Assembly (NCBI GenBank): GCA_019916065.1
Contig: CM034237.1
Coordinates: forward strand, 40,902,485-40,966,484
Direction of reading: 5' to 3'
Length of the DNA stretch: 64,000 nt
Source of the DNA: Vitellaria paradoxa
Taxonomy: Eukaryota > Streptophyta > Magnoliopsida > Ericales > Sapotaceae
Shown: one piece after another, positions 11,583-23,906 of the stretch
Position numbering within the stretch: the first letter of the stretch is position 1
Layout: the number at the start of each line of letters is the position of its first letter
The notes under the pieces: generated by a model
The model's input: the letters and a program-made list of their open reading frames with translations, nothing else
What the model was told of the DNA's origin: nothing
Databases searched by the model: none
Translations under genes and position numbers: made by a program

Positions 11583-12304
11583 CCCCCCTCTCTCCAAAAA
11601 ATGTAAGAGCAGGTCAAGAAAAGTGTTTCTTTCTTTTTTGGAGGGGGGGTGTTTGTGAATTTGAAGTCACATTTTCACAGCCTAACTAATTAATCAAAGT
11701 TTTAAACTTGTTTAATGCTTCATTTTTTTTTCATTTCAATATATTTTGTTGGATATATAATATATACATACTAGTAATAACCTGTGCCTACGACATTCTA
11801 AATAAAATTAATATTAAGTTTTTTTATATACTTGAAATTTTAGACAAAAAATTTAAATTAAAAAAATATGATAATATTCATGAATTTTAATTTTTTTCTG
11901 AAATTTTAGGCCATAGTAATTAGTACATGTATTTTGATCTCTATCTCTCTAATTAATTTTTGATAAACGTCATAAATAAACACAAATTATGATATTTTAA
12001 TTTTCCTAGAAACTATAATTGTGTGAAATTTAAATTGATAATTTTGATTTACATATAATCTCCACCCTTGAAATATGGTAAAATTTAAAATGTCTAATCT
12101 GTTTATAAGATAGATAATAGTAGAATTCAATAAAATAAAAATTGAGCAAGAAGTTAAAAATATAAAAATGATCTTAATTATTGAATAAAAGAAAAAATAA
12201 TTTTTAACTATTGAATCTTAATTTTATGAGAGTGACATTTTTTAATAAAAAGATATACATACACTATTATAGGGTAAACACCAACATTTGGTGAAACTTT
12301 TTCT

Positions 12305-12799
12305 AGGGTAAATTACACTTACCCCTCTTAACATCTGGATAATTACATTTAACACACATAACATTTAAAAGTTACACTGACCTCTCTTATTTTAAAATGT
12401 TGTTAACATTGACTTATTTCCGATAAAATCAGTCATTAAAATTTAACATAATATGTTAAGCTAACCAAAATTTTAAGTATATTTCTTATTTTACTCCTCA
12501 CTCTCTCACATCTTGTTAGTATTCTTTAAAAAAATTTTCAAAAACTTTTTCATTTTACTTATTTTTGAGAATTTTTGTAAAGAAAACTGATGAAAATACG
12601 AAAGAGTGATAGATAAAATAGGAAAACACTATAATTTTATTTATTTTAACATTTTCTATTAAGTTTTAACAATTAATTTTATCAAAAGATGTTTGATATT
12701 AACAACATTTCAAAATTAGAGAGATGAGTGTAACTTTTAAATTTGTGAATACTAAGTGTAATTACCCAAATATTAAAGGGAGGTAGATGTAATTTATCT
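12305..12799. mobile_element. ~0.5-kb MITE with ~45-bp imperfect terminal inverted repeats
   Basis: The left end AGGGTAAATTACACTTACCC matches the reverse complement of the right end (GATAAATTACATCTACCTCC), and the similarity extends through GGATAATTACA / GGGTAATTACA. The interior is AT-rich and noncoding. Fragments of the same kind are seen at about 35190-35280 and 62036-62140. Confidence 0.55.
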
Positions 12800-13229
12800 T
12801 CTTTTATAAATCATTTTTATGGTTAACCCTTTTTTTCCCCTATAATATCTTTTAATTCCTTATAACTATCTTTACTTTTTTTTTTTTTTTTTGGTAACCA
12901 ACTATCTTCACTTCAATGACATTAAAATTTAATTTTTTAAAACTACCACATAATTATATGTTTTAATCTACCTTAAAGATCCTTTAACTACCCACTAATT
13001 TATAACTATTTTATTTTTTTTTAATACTCCTTAATTATGTATTATTTACTTAAGTAATTTTAACTATTTATTGTTACTATTTGAGATACTTTTGTTATTT
13101 TTTTATAATGTTATTAATTATTAAAAAAATATTCTCATGCATCGTGTGTACACCGGTGTCCAATTTATATAACTCACACATATATTTTAGTAATTTATTA
13201 TAGTAGAATGTGCACAGGACTTAAATATT

Positions 13230-13530
13230 TAAAAAATAATAATATTATACAAAAAAGTTAAAAAAAAAAACTAGGATATGTGGTGGTGAAGTTATATTTA
13301 GTGATTTTAAAACAAAAACAAAATCATCAAATTATCATTTAATTACAAAACAATCGGTGTCACGTAATTCTGTCAATTTTTTAGTATAATAATGTGTATG
13401 ATAGTATATATATATTTAGTTGGAATCTTTCCCGGATATTGCCAAGCTCATGGATCGTCCTAACTGCACCCTCAAGTGACGTGTTTGGGTCATCGATCCT
13501 ACAATTGTTTGTATAAATTTGTAGTTGTAG
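13230..13530 (-). repeat. dispersed copy of the sulfotransferase upstream region
   Basis: Aligned by eye, this stretch matches 34290-34615, upstream of the first sulfotransferase gene. Shared blocks include ATAATAATATTATA, GTGGTG/GATGGCAAAGTTAT, ATCATCAAATT, TTGGAATCTTTCCCGGA and a final TTTGGGTC. No sulfotransferase coding sequence accompanies it here. It is probably a relic of an old duplication of the sulfotransferase locus or a shared unrecognised repeat. Confidence 0.6.
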
Positions 13531-13668
13531 CTAAATTGTTGGAGCACAAATAATCAGAGGTGGACCCACCGGTGTACTAGTATAGCCGCTATAACTTTCA
13601 ATTTTCTTTCTGGTAGGTAATTTGATGATTTTGTTGTGGAAAGGCAGACGTTGAAGTTCAGATATTTA

Positions 13669-14679
13669 GGTTTTGTTTGGCAACTATTTCATTTCTAATT
13701 TTTTTATTTTTATTTTCATTTTTTTAAAAAATGAACATAAAAACTCAATTTTGTTTACAGTTTTCAACTTAAAAAAAATTAAAATTGTTTTCAAAATTTT
13801 CAAAAACTATGAAAACATAAAAGGGTGTTTTCTCAAATTTTTATTTTCAGTTTTCAATTTCTTCTAGAACCACTACTAGTTACAACCACCAATTACTAGC
13901 ATCCACTAGCTGTCACCAACATCCGAACACCGCCGCCATTATCTCCCCCTCATCTCCAGTCACTGCCAAATATATAATTATTTAATATAAAATGTTAAAT
14001 TGATATATAAAATATATTAATATATTAAACTAATAATACATTATTTTTATTTATGTAAAAATATATTAAATATAATTCAATTAATAATTAATTTTATCAA
14101 TAATTAATTTAATATATTCAATTATATATTAAATATTTAATTAGAAAATTATATTAAATATATTAATTAACTAAATTAAATAAATTATAATTTAATTTAA
14201 TTTAATAAATTAATAAAAAAATATTTTATTAAATTATTTTTAATAAATAATGTAATAAATTATATTTAATATATTTTATTTTTATCTAATTAAATTATTT
14301 TTAATAAATACATAATTAAAATAAATACATTTCATTAATTTAAATTAAATTAATTATATAATTAAATTTAATTAATTAAATTAATATAAAAATATTTTAA
14401 TATAAATTATTTTAATAAATAATATAATTAAATTATATTGAATATATTTTATTTTCATTGAATCAAATTATTTTGAAAAAATAATATAATTAAAATAATT
14501 AAATTTATTGAATTTAATTAATTAACAACAATAACCACTAACTAACAATTATTGTTACTAAACATGTTTTCAATTTTTTTTTTTTACTGTGTAAATGAAA
14601 ACCAAAAATTAAAAACTAAATACAAAAGCTGAAAATTAAACATAAAAACTGAAAACTGACAGGTTTACCAAACGGACCC
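13669..14679. mobile_element. ~1-kb PIF/Harbinger-like non-autonomous element
   Basis: The ends GGTTTTGTTTGG and, inverted, GGGTCCGTTTGG form short terminal inverted repeats. TTA is found on both outer sides (13666-13668 and 14680-14682), the expected 3-bp target duplication. The core at 13980-14540 is almost pure A and T. No transposase is encoded. Confidence 0.55.
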
Positions 14680-14899
14680 TTAAAGATTGCCTTTTTTTGG
14701 TAAGGTGTAATAAATACTTGTGTTGTTGAATACTATTTGTGGTAAAAAAATGGATACGTGGAAAGGTAGAGACTGAAAGCTTAAAGGGGAAAGAATCTTA
14801 GCTGGAAGTATAAATGTAAGCCTGGCCTACAAATATGAAAAGGAATGAAGAAGAAGATTTGAATTTGAGAATTTCATATGGGGTCAGAGTTTTTGGAGG

Positions 14900-15020
14900 A
14901 GCATATCAGATTCATCAGGTGCATAAGTACTATTAGTGCATTTGTCAACCCTGAATGGCATAACAAGGAACTCGTAATAGTTGTTCGAGTCTTAATGATC
15001 CTGGTGTCTAAACCGAAGAC
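14900..15020 (-). pseudogene. gypsy reverse transcriptase remnant
   Basis: The minus strand carries a short decayed match to the Ty3/gypsy reverse transcriptase block that normally encodes [14 protein letters not shown]. Here CTTGTTATGCCATTCAG and GTTGACAAATGCAC are readable but the frame is altered. It lies about 0.4 kb inside the primer site at 15390, far closer than in a full element, so most of the interior has been deleted. Confidence 0.4.
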
Positions 15021-15404
15021 TATCCAAACTACACCTCTTTTTATTGTGGCACTAGAGCCACCCCTGGCAGAGCTTGAAACCCATCACCCGCATTAGACCC
15101 TTGCTCACGAGTCAACTCTGGATGAATATTCTCAACTAGGGCTGCATGGCCCAACCCAACCATTCCAACCACGGCCATGGCCGACTTGAACCCTGCGACC
15201 TCTCACTCACCCATGGCCTCTACCCCTAAAACCAGCTCAACTCTCAGTGCCATTAAGCTGGAAACAAAGGAAAGCAATTTAGATTCAAAATCTAAAGACC
15301 TCAAGCACCAAGTTACAAGTAACTCATTTCAAAACACATAACCCAAAATCATAAAATTTCCTACTGTTCTGAGGTATTTCTAAACCGAAGCTCTGATACG
15401 AATT
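15021..15404 (-). mobile_element. residual interior and primer site of a deleted gypsy element
   Basis: This stretch joins the reverse transcriptase remnant to an LTR. At 15390-15401 the minus strand reads TCGTATCAGAGC, one mismatch from the usual primer binding site, with three bases before the LTR edge. The rest is noncoding and somewhat GC-rich at 15150-15240. Confidence 0.45.
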
Positions 15405-18180
15405 TGTTACATCCTAAAATCCACAACCCGGGGATATGGGGACAAACCCACAAAAGTAACCACAATAAATCATACATCAAACACTAATCAGAGTGGAAGC
15501 AAAATAATAATATTTGTATTCAAGATTTGAATACTCCAAAAGTTTATCTCTTTCCACAAAAGAGCTACAAATCAACATGTCTCAAATTGGGCCCAAAATC
15601 AATATTCAATACATAACATAATTCAAATATTGAAATGAATACAAAATAGATTATGACCAACTAATCTAACTCACAGTCCATCAGGAGCATCTACTCTTGC
15701 AAGATCAACTATAGGGGATGGGTATTAAACCACGTGTGCTTAGAATATGCATAGAAGATAATGTTTCTTAATTATGCAAAACATTCAACACTTAATTAAT
15801 ATGAATTAAGTATAATATTACCAACTTCACAATATTAGCACAGTTTTCATATTAATCATACTATTCTAAATAGACAGTTATTTAGCGATAATCTCACAGT
15901 CACATGCTAAAACATATATTCATCACCTCATTCACTTCACAATATATATATCAATATCATATTATGAGTCAGGTACTCTACAAGGTTAGTCTGTAGCCAT
16001 AGAACTAAATCCAAATAAATCCCCAAGCCTAAGCCTGGGATACAACTAGTCCCATAGTCCTAAATATACTCATTAAATCCCTAGGCCTTAATCGTGAGGT
16101 ACAACTGGACCCACAGTCCCAGATATACTCATCAATCTCATAGCCTTGGTCCTGCAATCCCAGTCGATCCCATCTTACCTTAGGAGTCAAATAGGTCCCA
16201 GAGTCCCGGTACTAATATATGTTAGTACAAGCCATATATACATTTCATAAGTTTCTAACCTATTGGTTATGCTAAATCACCCCGCGCAAGTTTCGAGTCT
16301 TTTGACCCCTAGCCTCTAGAACTTGCTCTTTTAGTACCTTTATAACCCCAATATCAAAAATCAATTCCAATCTAATTTTTTTTAATCAATAGCCCATCAT
16401 ACACATAGTTCTTCTAGTTTAGGTTTTTGTCATCATCCTTTCATTTAGTATACCTTATGAATGTAATTTTACTCTCGTTACCAAAATCTATCAAATTAAA
16501 TCTCATGCAACTATATTCAAGAATATATACAACTAATTTGGTAAATAAAATTTAATATCAAACATATCTTGACAAAGATATATATTTTTTGGATATAAAT
16601 TTTGATAATTCATGTAAAATAGAAAATAAAACATTTTTAGTTAATTTAAAAGCCTAAAATACATAGAATTAACCTTAGTTTCATAAAAATGAAATTTAGA
16701 ATTTATTCATGTAGCCAATTAGTATAGATTTTAAGAAAACCAAATGTGTATTTTTGTCTTAGACCATGCAAAATAGTCTATTTTCACAATTTTTATAAAG
16801 TTCATTTCCATTCCAAAAATTGTGAAACTTTTACAAGAAACTCATTCATATGTCTAGTTAAAAGTGTAAAAGTTTCAAAAATTAACTCAACTTCTATGTA
16901 TAACTTTTACACCAAAAACTGGACTAGTGCTAGTGCAACAATGCAACCAAGTAGTCAATTTTCACTATTTTTATAAAATTCATTTTCATTCAATAAATTA
17001 TGAAAAGTTTATTTTAAACTCTTCAACTTGTCTAGTTTCATGTGTAAAATTTTTAAAAATTAAATTAGTTTAATTAGTTTCTATGTATACCTTTTATACC
17101 AAAAATCGAACTGGTGCCAATGAAGCAATACAAACCAGATAATTGATTTTCACCATTTTTATAAAGTTCATTTTTAATCCAAAAATTATGAAACTTTTAT
17201 TGTAGACTCCTTCACATGTCTAGTTGCATGTATAAGAATATCAAAAATTAATTCAACTTCTAAGTATAACTTTTTATATAAAAACAATAGACTAGTTCCA
17301 GTACAGAATCCCAAATTTTCATTTAGAATAACCAAAAACATAAATCAAACATCCAATCTCATATGCATATGTAAACAAACATAATTTTTGCAAGAATATT
17401 AAGAAATATAACCTTATATTCTAAACTTCACCTACCTTAATATACACGTAGACGAATGGTGTATAAAACGTTAACATCAACTCAAGTTGGTTCTTTCTCT
17501 ACGAAAATCTTCGGTGATTCCTTTCACCGATTTGTCCTATAATTCTCCTGATGGTCACTTCAATGTAAAGACGGGAAAAATGTAACCTTTCTCTCTCTCT
17601 CTCTCTCACTCTCTCTCTCTCTCTCTTACTTACACAGAAGAAAAAGAAGAAATAGAGAAAAAGATATGATATTCTAAGATGGGAAAATCTTTAGGTATAA
17701 AAAGGAAAGATCTTGAGAAATAATTAGAAGTGTAGAAATATACAAAATAAATATTCCCACTTCCTCACACAAATGCATACACCCCTTATAAATCCCTCCA
17801 TTAAAATCCACTCCAAGTTTCTCATAGAAATTAGATTTTGAATTTCCATTTAACCAACCATTTGGCCACCCCCACACTGTAATAATATTAAGCTATACTC
17901 CTCAACCAATGGAAGTCCACCCACTCTCCCAACCAATAGGATAACACCTTCTCCCTAAGCGAATAGAAACCCACCTCTTCTCTCACCCAATAAAAATAAG
18001 TATACACTATTTACATATACACATGCATATATATGTAAAATAATTAAAATCTTTAGGCATATCACACTAAATTAATTTAATAAAATATAAATTTAAATAA
18101 AAATAAAAATAAAATTTGAATCCTTAAATAAATGATAAAATAATTATATATACATATTTTAAAAATTCAAGATTTTTACA
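15405..18180 (-). mobile_element. 2.8-kb gypsy-type LTR
   Basis: Begins TGTTACATCC at 15405 and ends GATTTTTACA at 18180 (TG...CA). The primer site to its left sets a minus orientation. It shares the CCCCGCGC...GTTTCG block (about 16282) with the LTR at 167-7216, so the two are distant relatives. Inside are ~65-bp repeats at 16010-16200 (built on CCTAAATATACTCATTAAATCC), three ~185-bp repeats at 16740-17330 and a CT microsatellite at 17588-17633. Its matching partner LTR was not found. Confidence 0.55.
16740..17330. repeat. three ~185-bp tandem repeats inside the LTR
   Basis: Copies are anchored at about 16777, 16957 and 17145 by TTTTCACNATTTTTATAAAGTTCATTT. Each continues through a TGTCTAGTT block and an ACTTCTA(T/A)GTATAACTTTT block. 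By eye they are roughly 75-80% alike, so the expansion is old. Noncoding. Confidence 0.7.
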
Positions 18181-18890
18181 TGAAGCACAAGTCATGGGAG
18201 GAGTTTTTGATAAAGTAGTGGATATTGATATTGAGAGATAATACTCCAAGAAACATTTATTTTATACACTTAAGATAATTGGCTGAGAACAGAAAACCTA
18301 TTGTTGAATGGCTTTTACTAAGATCTTCCAAATGGTGGAACAATCTAGGTAGAGTGTAGGTATGAAAGAATTTTTAAGGCTTGTAGAAATTGTGAAAGAG
18401 TGGGTCATACTTATTCTCACTGTAATCTTAGTTTTGCTAAGGTTGAGGGAAGAATTGTTGAGTTTTTCTGAAGAATAAGGAAAAAAACTTGGGGTGGATA
18501 TAAGGATGTTCCAACAAAGAGAATTAACTCAAGAAAATATAAGGGCTTTTGCTCATTGATAGGAATTAGGATCGATGAGAATTGTGGTACAAGAGACGAA
18601 CTTGGAATCACAAAAGAGAGAAGCTGAAAATATAAATCAGATAGTGCCAGAGAATAATTTGGTGAATGTTAATAATTTTGTCAGGAATTTTATAGAGATG
18701 GAGAATTTTTTGCAATTCAATATTGTACCAGATAACTTTACAAAACAGTGAGAAATGAGTTGGGATATTAGTTTGATTCAAGCGAAGTTATAAAAGGAAG
18801 ATGATTGAAGGTTGGCCAGAGTAGAAATTCAAGCTGTATAGATGATGGTGCCAGCAAGTAATGAGTATGATACAATCCAATTAAAGATGT
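18181..18890 (+). pseudogene. LINE ORF1 fragment (DUF4283 C-terminus plus CCHC knuckle)
   Basis: Plus-strand translation, with several frame breaks, gives the C-terminal part of a plant L1 ORF1 protein: a KVVDIDIE segment, FIHLR, then YERIFKACRNCERVGHTYSHC, a CCHC zinc knuckle (C-X2-C-X4-H-X4-C) at about 18360-18420. ORF1 proteins bind element RNA. The sequence is cut at about 18890 by the gypsy element. The reverse transcriptase of what seems the same LINE resumes at 26400 on the far side. Stops and frameshifts show it is dead. Confidence 0.7.
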
Positions 18891-18894
18891 CACA

Positions 18895-18906
18895 ATTCTC
18901 CTCTGC
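18895..18906 (-). other. polypurine tract of the gypsy element
   Basis: On the minus strand GCAGAGGAGAAT lies directly before TGTGACATC, which is also the first nine bases of the full LTR read from 26399 leftward. This places the 3' LTR start at 18894. Confidence 0.7.
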
Positions 18907-18963
18907 TTAAATAATTTTTTCCTCGAAATTCTTACCTGGTGGGAATAAATATGGGTATTACTT

Positions 18964-20280
18964 TCACATATTCTCCTCACTTTCCCAAGCGGCCTCCTTC
19001 ATAGTGTGACTCTTCCACAATACTTTCACTAATGGTATTATCTTATTCTGCAAAACTTGATCTCTTCTATCTAAAATTTGCACTGGCTCTTCCGTATAAG
19101 ATAGATCTTTTTTCAGTTCAATTGGTTGAGAGGCTAATACATAAGAAGGATCAGGGATGTACTTACCCAACATTAACACATGGAACACATCATGAAGTCT
19201 AGACAATTCTGGATGTAGAGCCAATCTATATGCAGTTTCTCCAATTCTCTGTATAATCTCGTACGGTCCAATATAACGAGGACTTAATTTTCCTTTCTTT
19301 CCAAATCTTAGCACGCCTTTCCAAGGAGAAACTCTGAGAAATACTTTATCACCCACAACAAATTCCAACCCTTATCTGGGATTATCTACATAGCTTTTCC
19401 GACGACTCTAGGCTATTTTCAATCTATCTCAGATCACCTTCACTTTATTTACTGTGTCCTACACTAATTCTGGCCCAAGTAATTTCCTTTCCCCCACTTC
19501 ATTCCAACAAATTAGAGTCCTACACTTACAGCCATACAAAGCTTCAAATGGTACTATGCCAATACTGGAATGGAAACTATTATTATAGGCAAATTCCATT
19601 AATGGTAACAGATCATCCCAATTTCCCTTAAATTCTAACACACAAGCTCGCAGCATGTCCTCTAAGGTCTGAATTGTTCTCTCAGATTGTCCATCTGTTT
19701 GAGGATGAAATGCAGTACTAAACTTTAGAGTTGTTCCCATGGCTCGTTGTAAACTAAACCAGAATCTAGACATAAATTTTGGGTCTCTATCAGCCACAAT
19801 AGACATAGGTGCACCATGTAACCTCACAATCTCCTTAACATACAATGCAGCATACTTATTAGTCGTATAGTTATATTTTATAGGTAAGAAATGAGCGAAC
19901 TTGGTTAACCTATCAACGATCACCCAAATAGAATTAAAACCTCTTTGAGTATGTGGCAATCCAACAATCAAATCCATAGTAATATGTTCCCATTTCAACT
20001 CTGGAATAGGGAGTGGCTGTAGTAATCCTGCAGGGCTTTGATGTTTCGTTTTTACCTCTTGACAGGTCAAACACCTAGCAACAAATTCTACAATTTCTCG
20101 TTTCATACTAGGCCACCAGAAATGTTCTCGCAAATCTCGATACATTTTTGTACTCACAGGATACATAACATAAGGAGAATGGTGTGCCTCATCCAAAATT
20201 TCCCTCTTTAATTCTGAATTTTCTGGTACACAGACTTTATTACCATAACAGAGTAACCCATCTTCCCCAACCACAAAATC
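18964..20280 (-). pseudogene. gypsy integrase and chromodomain (pol C-terminus)
   Basis: Two open blocks, 19459-20274 and 18964-19368, with stops between them. The first gives the zinc-binding HHCC region (H...H with CLTCQEVK), then the DDE integrase core (HITMDLIVGLP, VDRLTKFAHF, IVADRDPKF, STAFHPQTDGQSERT with E nearby). The second gives GDKVFLRVSPWKG, the SPRYIGPYEI and HDVFHV motifs, and a C-terminal chromodomain-like segment (YTEEPVQILDRR ... VLWKSHTMKEAAWE). Chromodomains direct integration towards marked chromatin in this lineage. At least four stops separate the blocks. Confidence 0.85.
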
Positions 20281-20283
20281 TGT

Positions 20284-21830
20284 CTATGTATTATCTGTCA
20301 TTTGTTTCCAAATTTTCTGTAATTGGGCATTTTCTAATTGTAACTTCTTAATACGATCGAGTAGTAATGGCCTCACCCTAATTTGAGCAATCAATGCATC
20401 TGTTCTAGTTACAGCTAGCTCTACACCCATATGTGTCAAGTTATTAAGTGTGTAAATCCTCCAACACCAATTACAAGCTAGCATTCCCACAATCTTGCGA
20501 CTCAAAGCATCTGTTACCACATTTGCTTTACCTGGGTGATAATGGATATTGTAATCATAATCCTTCAATAATTCTAACCATCTTCTTTGCCTCAAATTTA
20601 GCTCTTTTTGAGTGAACAAATACTTCAAGCTTTGATGATCAGTGTAAATATCAATAGCCTCACCATACAAATAATGCCTCCATAACTTCAAAGCAAATAC
20701 AACTGCAGCTAACTCCAAATCATGGGTTGGATAATTTTGTTCATGAGATCTTAATTGCCTCAAAAGCGTATGCAATTATCCTTCCATTTTGCATTAGAAC
20801 ACATCCTAACCCTTGGTGTGAAGCATCACTGTAAATTACAAATCCACTATTACCTGAGGGAAGTGCCAATACTGGAGCTGTAGTCAACCTGGTCTTTAAT
20901 TCCTGAAAACTTTTCTCACAACGATCATTCCATTCAAATTTAACACCCTTACGAGTTAATCATGTTATAGGTGATGCAATGGAAGAAAAGTTCTGAATGA
21001 AACGATGATAATATCCTGCCAACCCAAGAAAACTACGCACTTCGGTCACACTGGTTGGACGCTCCCAATTTAAAACTGCCTCAACCTTCTTAGGATCAAC
21101 ACTAATACCATTATCTGAAATCACATGACCCAAGAATACTACTTGATCCAACCAAAATTCACACTTATTAAGTTTTGCAAACAATTGTTTTTCCCATAAG
21201 GTTTGTAAAACAATTCTAAGATGTTGTGCATGCTCTTCCTTACTCTTTGAGTAAACCAAAATATCATCAATAAAAACAATCATGAAGACACCAAAGTAAG
21301 GTTTAAATACCCGGTTCATCAAGTCCATGAAAACAACTGGTGCATTAGTCAATCCGAAAGGCATAACAAGAAATTCATAGTGCCCATATCTGGTTCTAAA
21401 GGCTGTCTTGGGCACATTACTATCTCTTACCTTGATCTGATAGTATCCAAATTTCAAATCAATTTTTGAGAACACAATAGCACTTTGTAGTTGGTCGAAT
21501 AAATCGTCAATCCTAGGTAATGGATACTTATTTTTTACCGTTACCCGATTCAGTTGACGGTAATCGATACATAACCTCATGGTACCATCTTTCTTCTTCA
21601 CAAATAGGACGGGTGCTCCCTATGGTGACACACTGGGCCAGATAAAGCCTTTGTCTAATAAATCGTATAATTGAACTTTCAATTCCTTCAACTCAATAGG
21701 TGCCATTCTGTAATGTGCAATTGAAATTGGTGTAGTTCCGAGTAGCAACTCAATAGTAAATTCAACATCTCTATCTAGGATCACTCCTGGCAACTCATCG
21801 GGAAACACATCAGGGTACTCACACACAATT
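20284..21830 (-). pseudogene. gypsy reverse transcriptase and RNase H (pol, middle)
   Basis: The reverse transcriptase reads from CEYPDVFPDELPG (21800) through [26 protein letters not shown] and the catalytic FIDDILVYS motif (about 21260) to [12 protein letters not shown]. RNase H follows with YTDHQSLKY and [14 protein letters not shown] (20560-20640). A stop replaces the tryptophan of the conserved [15 protein letters not shown] (about 21618) and another stop lies at about 20959. A frameshift near 20770 disrupts the IAYASRQL-type motif. The element therefore cannot make its own polymerase. Confidence 0.85.
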
Positions 21831-21839
21831 GGTAGATCA

Positions 21840-22620
21840 TTAGGCTTAGTCTCAGGCTATTTAACGTCTACCACATAGGTAATAATTCCTGGACATCCCT
21901 TGTTCAACAACTTCCTAACTTTTAATCTTGATGTCAAGCAATTAGGTAACACCCTACGGTCACTACTAAACACTAAATCCGGTTCTCCTGGGATTTTAAA
22001 CATCACTTCCTTAGTAAAGTAGTCAATCGAAGCATGGTATGCTGACAACCAGTCCATACCCAAAATAATGTTAAAGTCACATATGTTCAAGGGCATCAAA
22101 TTAATAACTAGATCCTTGCCTGCCATTCGTACCACACAGTTTCTATATATGTTTCGTGCCAACATTGTATCATCGATAGGCGTAGCTATAGCTAACACAA
22201 AATCTAACTAAGAGAGTGGTTCATCTAAATGCATGCAGAATGCTCGAGATACAAAAGAATGGGTAGAACCAGAATCTATCAGTGCACGAGTAAGCTTGCC
22301 AGCAACAAAAAGCATACCTATAACAACATCAGGAGTTGCCTAAGCATCTTGACGAGTCATAACATAGACCCGATCTTGTGAATGAAATCCCCTGGTCGCT
22401 TCTCTACCTCTCTGTGGAGTTATTGAGGAAACCTTGCTACCACCAACTGCACTAGCCACAAAGGTTGCTGGAGTAGATAAGGCAGGACAATTCCTAGAAA
22501 TATGGCCCTCCTGACCACATCGAAAGCAGGTAAAAGGCCACGAAACAGTACAGTACTGGCATTATCTCCTGTGCCCCCACACCTAAAGTATACCACATTT
22601 CTCAACCTTTCTCTAGCATC
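21840..22620 (-). pseudogene. gypsy protease and zinc-knuckle region
   Basis: The minus strand encodes the Gag zinc knuckle (FRCGQEGHISRNCP type, about 22490-22530), then the aspartic protease with ALIDSGSTHSFVS (about 22265-22305) and IILGMDWLSAYHASIDY (about 22020-22065). Stops occur at about 22340, 22209 and 21857. The protease would cut the polyprotein; here it is interrupted. Confidence 0.8.
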
Positions 22621-23549
22621 TACTTCTCATGAACCCGATAGTGTCTGCCTAGAACTCTATTCTCGAGTCCTACCATAACTGACACTCCTACTTCCCCTTG
22701 ATTAACCCGAACCTCTATAATTCTGGGGATATTGACTTCTTTGCCTGGAAGATTCACCTTCTATCCTCCGATAAGCTGACAAGTCAAATCTAGCCTTTTT
22801 GGATTGTTCTCACCTTCCAATTGCCTCCCAAACATCCTTTTCCACAATCTTTGCCTTATTTACCAAATCTCCATAACTTATCATCTCAAAAGCAAAAATT
22901 CAGAATCTGATAGAAAGCTCCAATCCCTGCTGAAATCTCTGACATTTTGCATCTTTTATTTGCACCAACTCCAGAGAAAATCTAGATAAGGTAGTAAATT
23001 TAGCCTCATACTCTACAACGGACATCTTTCCTTGCCGTAAAGTAATAAACTCCTGTTCTTTTTCATGCTTATATGATTGAGGAAAATACTTGTCATTGAA
23101 GGCATCACTAAATTGTTTCCAAGTCATCACAATAGCTGACAATCTTCTAGTCGCTTCCCACCAAAGTCTAGCTTGATCCTTTAACATAAATGTTGCTAGA
23201 ATAATTTTGTCCTCATCAGAAATTTTCATTACTTCAAAAATTGCTTCCATGCTCTTTAACCAATCTTCGGCTTCCAAAGGGTTAACAGTGCCAGAAAAAA
23301 ATGTAGATCCCCGCTTAAGAAATTGTTCATAAATAGTACTGTGAGCCTCTGGCCTGACCCTTTGCTCTGTTTGAAGTTCAACTAGTCTAGCTACAGCCTA
23401 GAGTACCCTTTCTATGGGATCCGATTGATTCTGTGCTGGAGGCTGATTCCCTTAATTTCCTGGTTGCCCTCAAGCCTCTACTAGTGGTGGGACTTGACCA
23501 ATTGAGCCTTCTCCTTCCATTTCCTCGGGATTGTGTTCAATATCCATAT
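22620..23549 (-). pseudogene. gypsy Gag, interrupted
   Basis: Gag seems to start at the ATG near 23549 (MDIEHNPEEME). It has a stop near 23473 and the Retrotrans_gag capsid domain at 22900-23277 (AEDWLKSMEAIFEVM, FMLKDQARLWWEA, TWKQFSDAFNDKYFP, EFITLRQGKMSVVEYEAKF). Several frame breaks follow before the zinc knuckle. Capsid assembly role by family; non-functional as it stands. Confidence 0.75.
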
Positions 23550-23906
23550 TTTATCTGACATTAAATTCACAGTGAGGTGCAAAATATACTTCCACCACAT
23601 TTATAATTTCATAGTCCTTAGTATCTAACTCAATAGATATATATTAGAAGTAACCACACATTTGGGTAATATTGTGAATTTTTGTTACTATTATCTGAAC
23701 AGCTTACAAAAATATTTCTACATTTACATAACATCCTAACTATATGCCAAAAAGTCAGTCTATCCCTACACAGGGATATATATATCTATCACTGGTCGGT
23801 GATTTCCAAAACTATACACAGACTCGTGTTATATAATATCATTCTCAAAACTATATACAATTATCGCTTATCATCCCCAAAATTATGTACAACTACTACC
23901 CAGCTT

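Noticed and set aside
14878..15096. 72-codon plus-strand frame as a small gene
   Set aside because: It is antisense to a decayed gypsy reverse transcriptase remnant.
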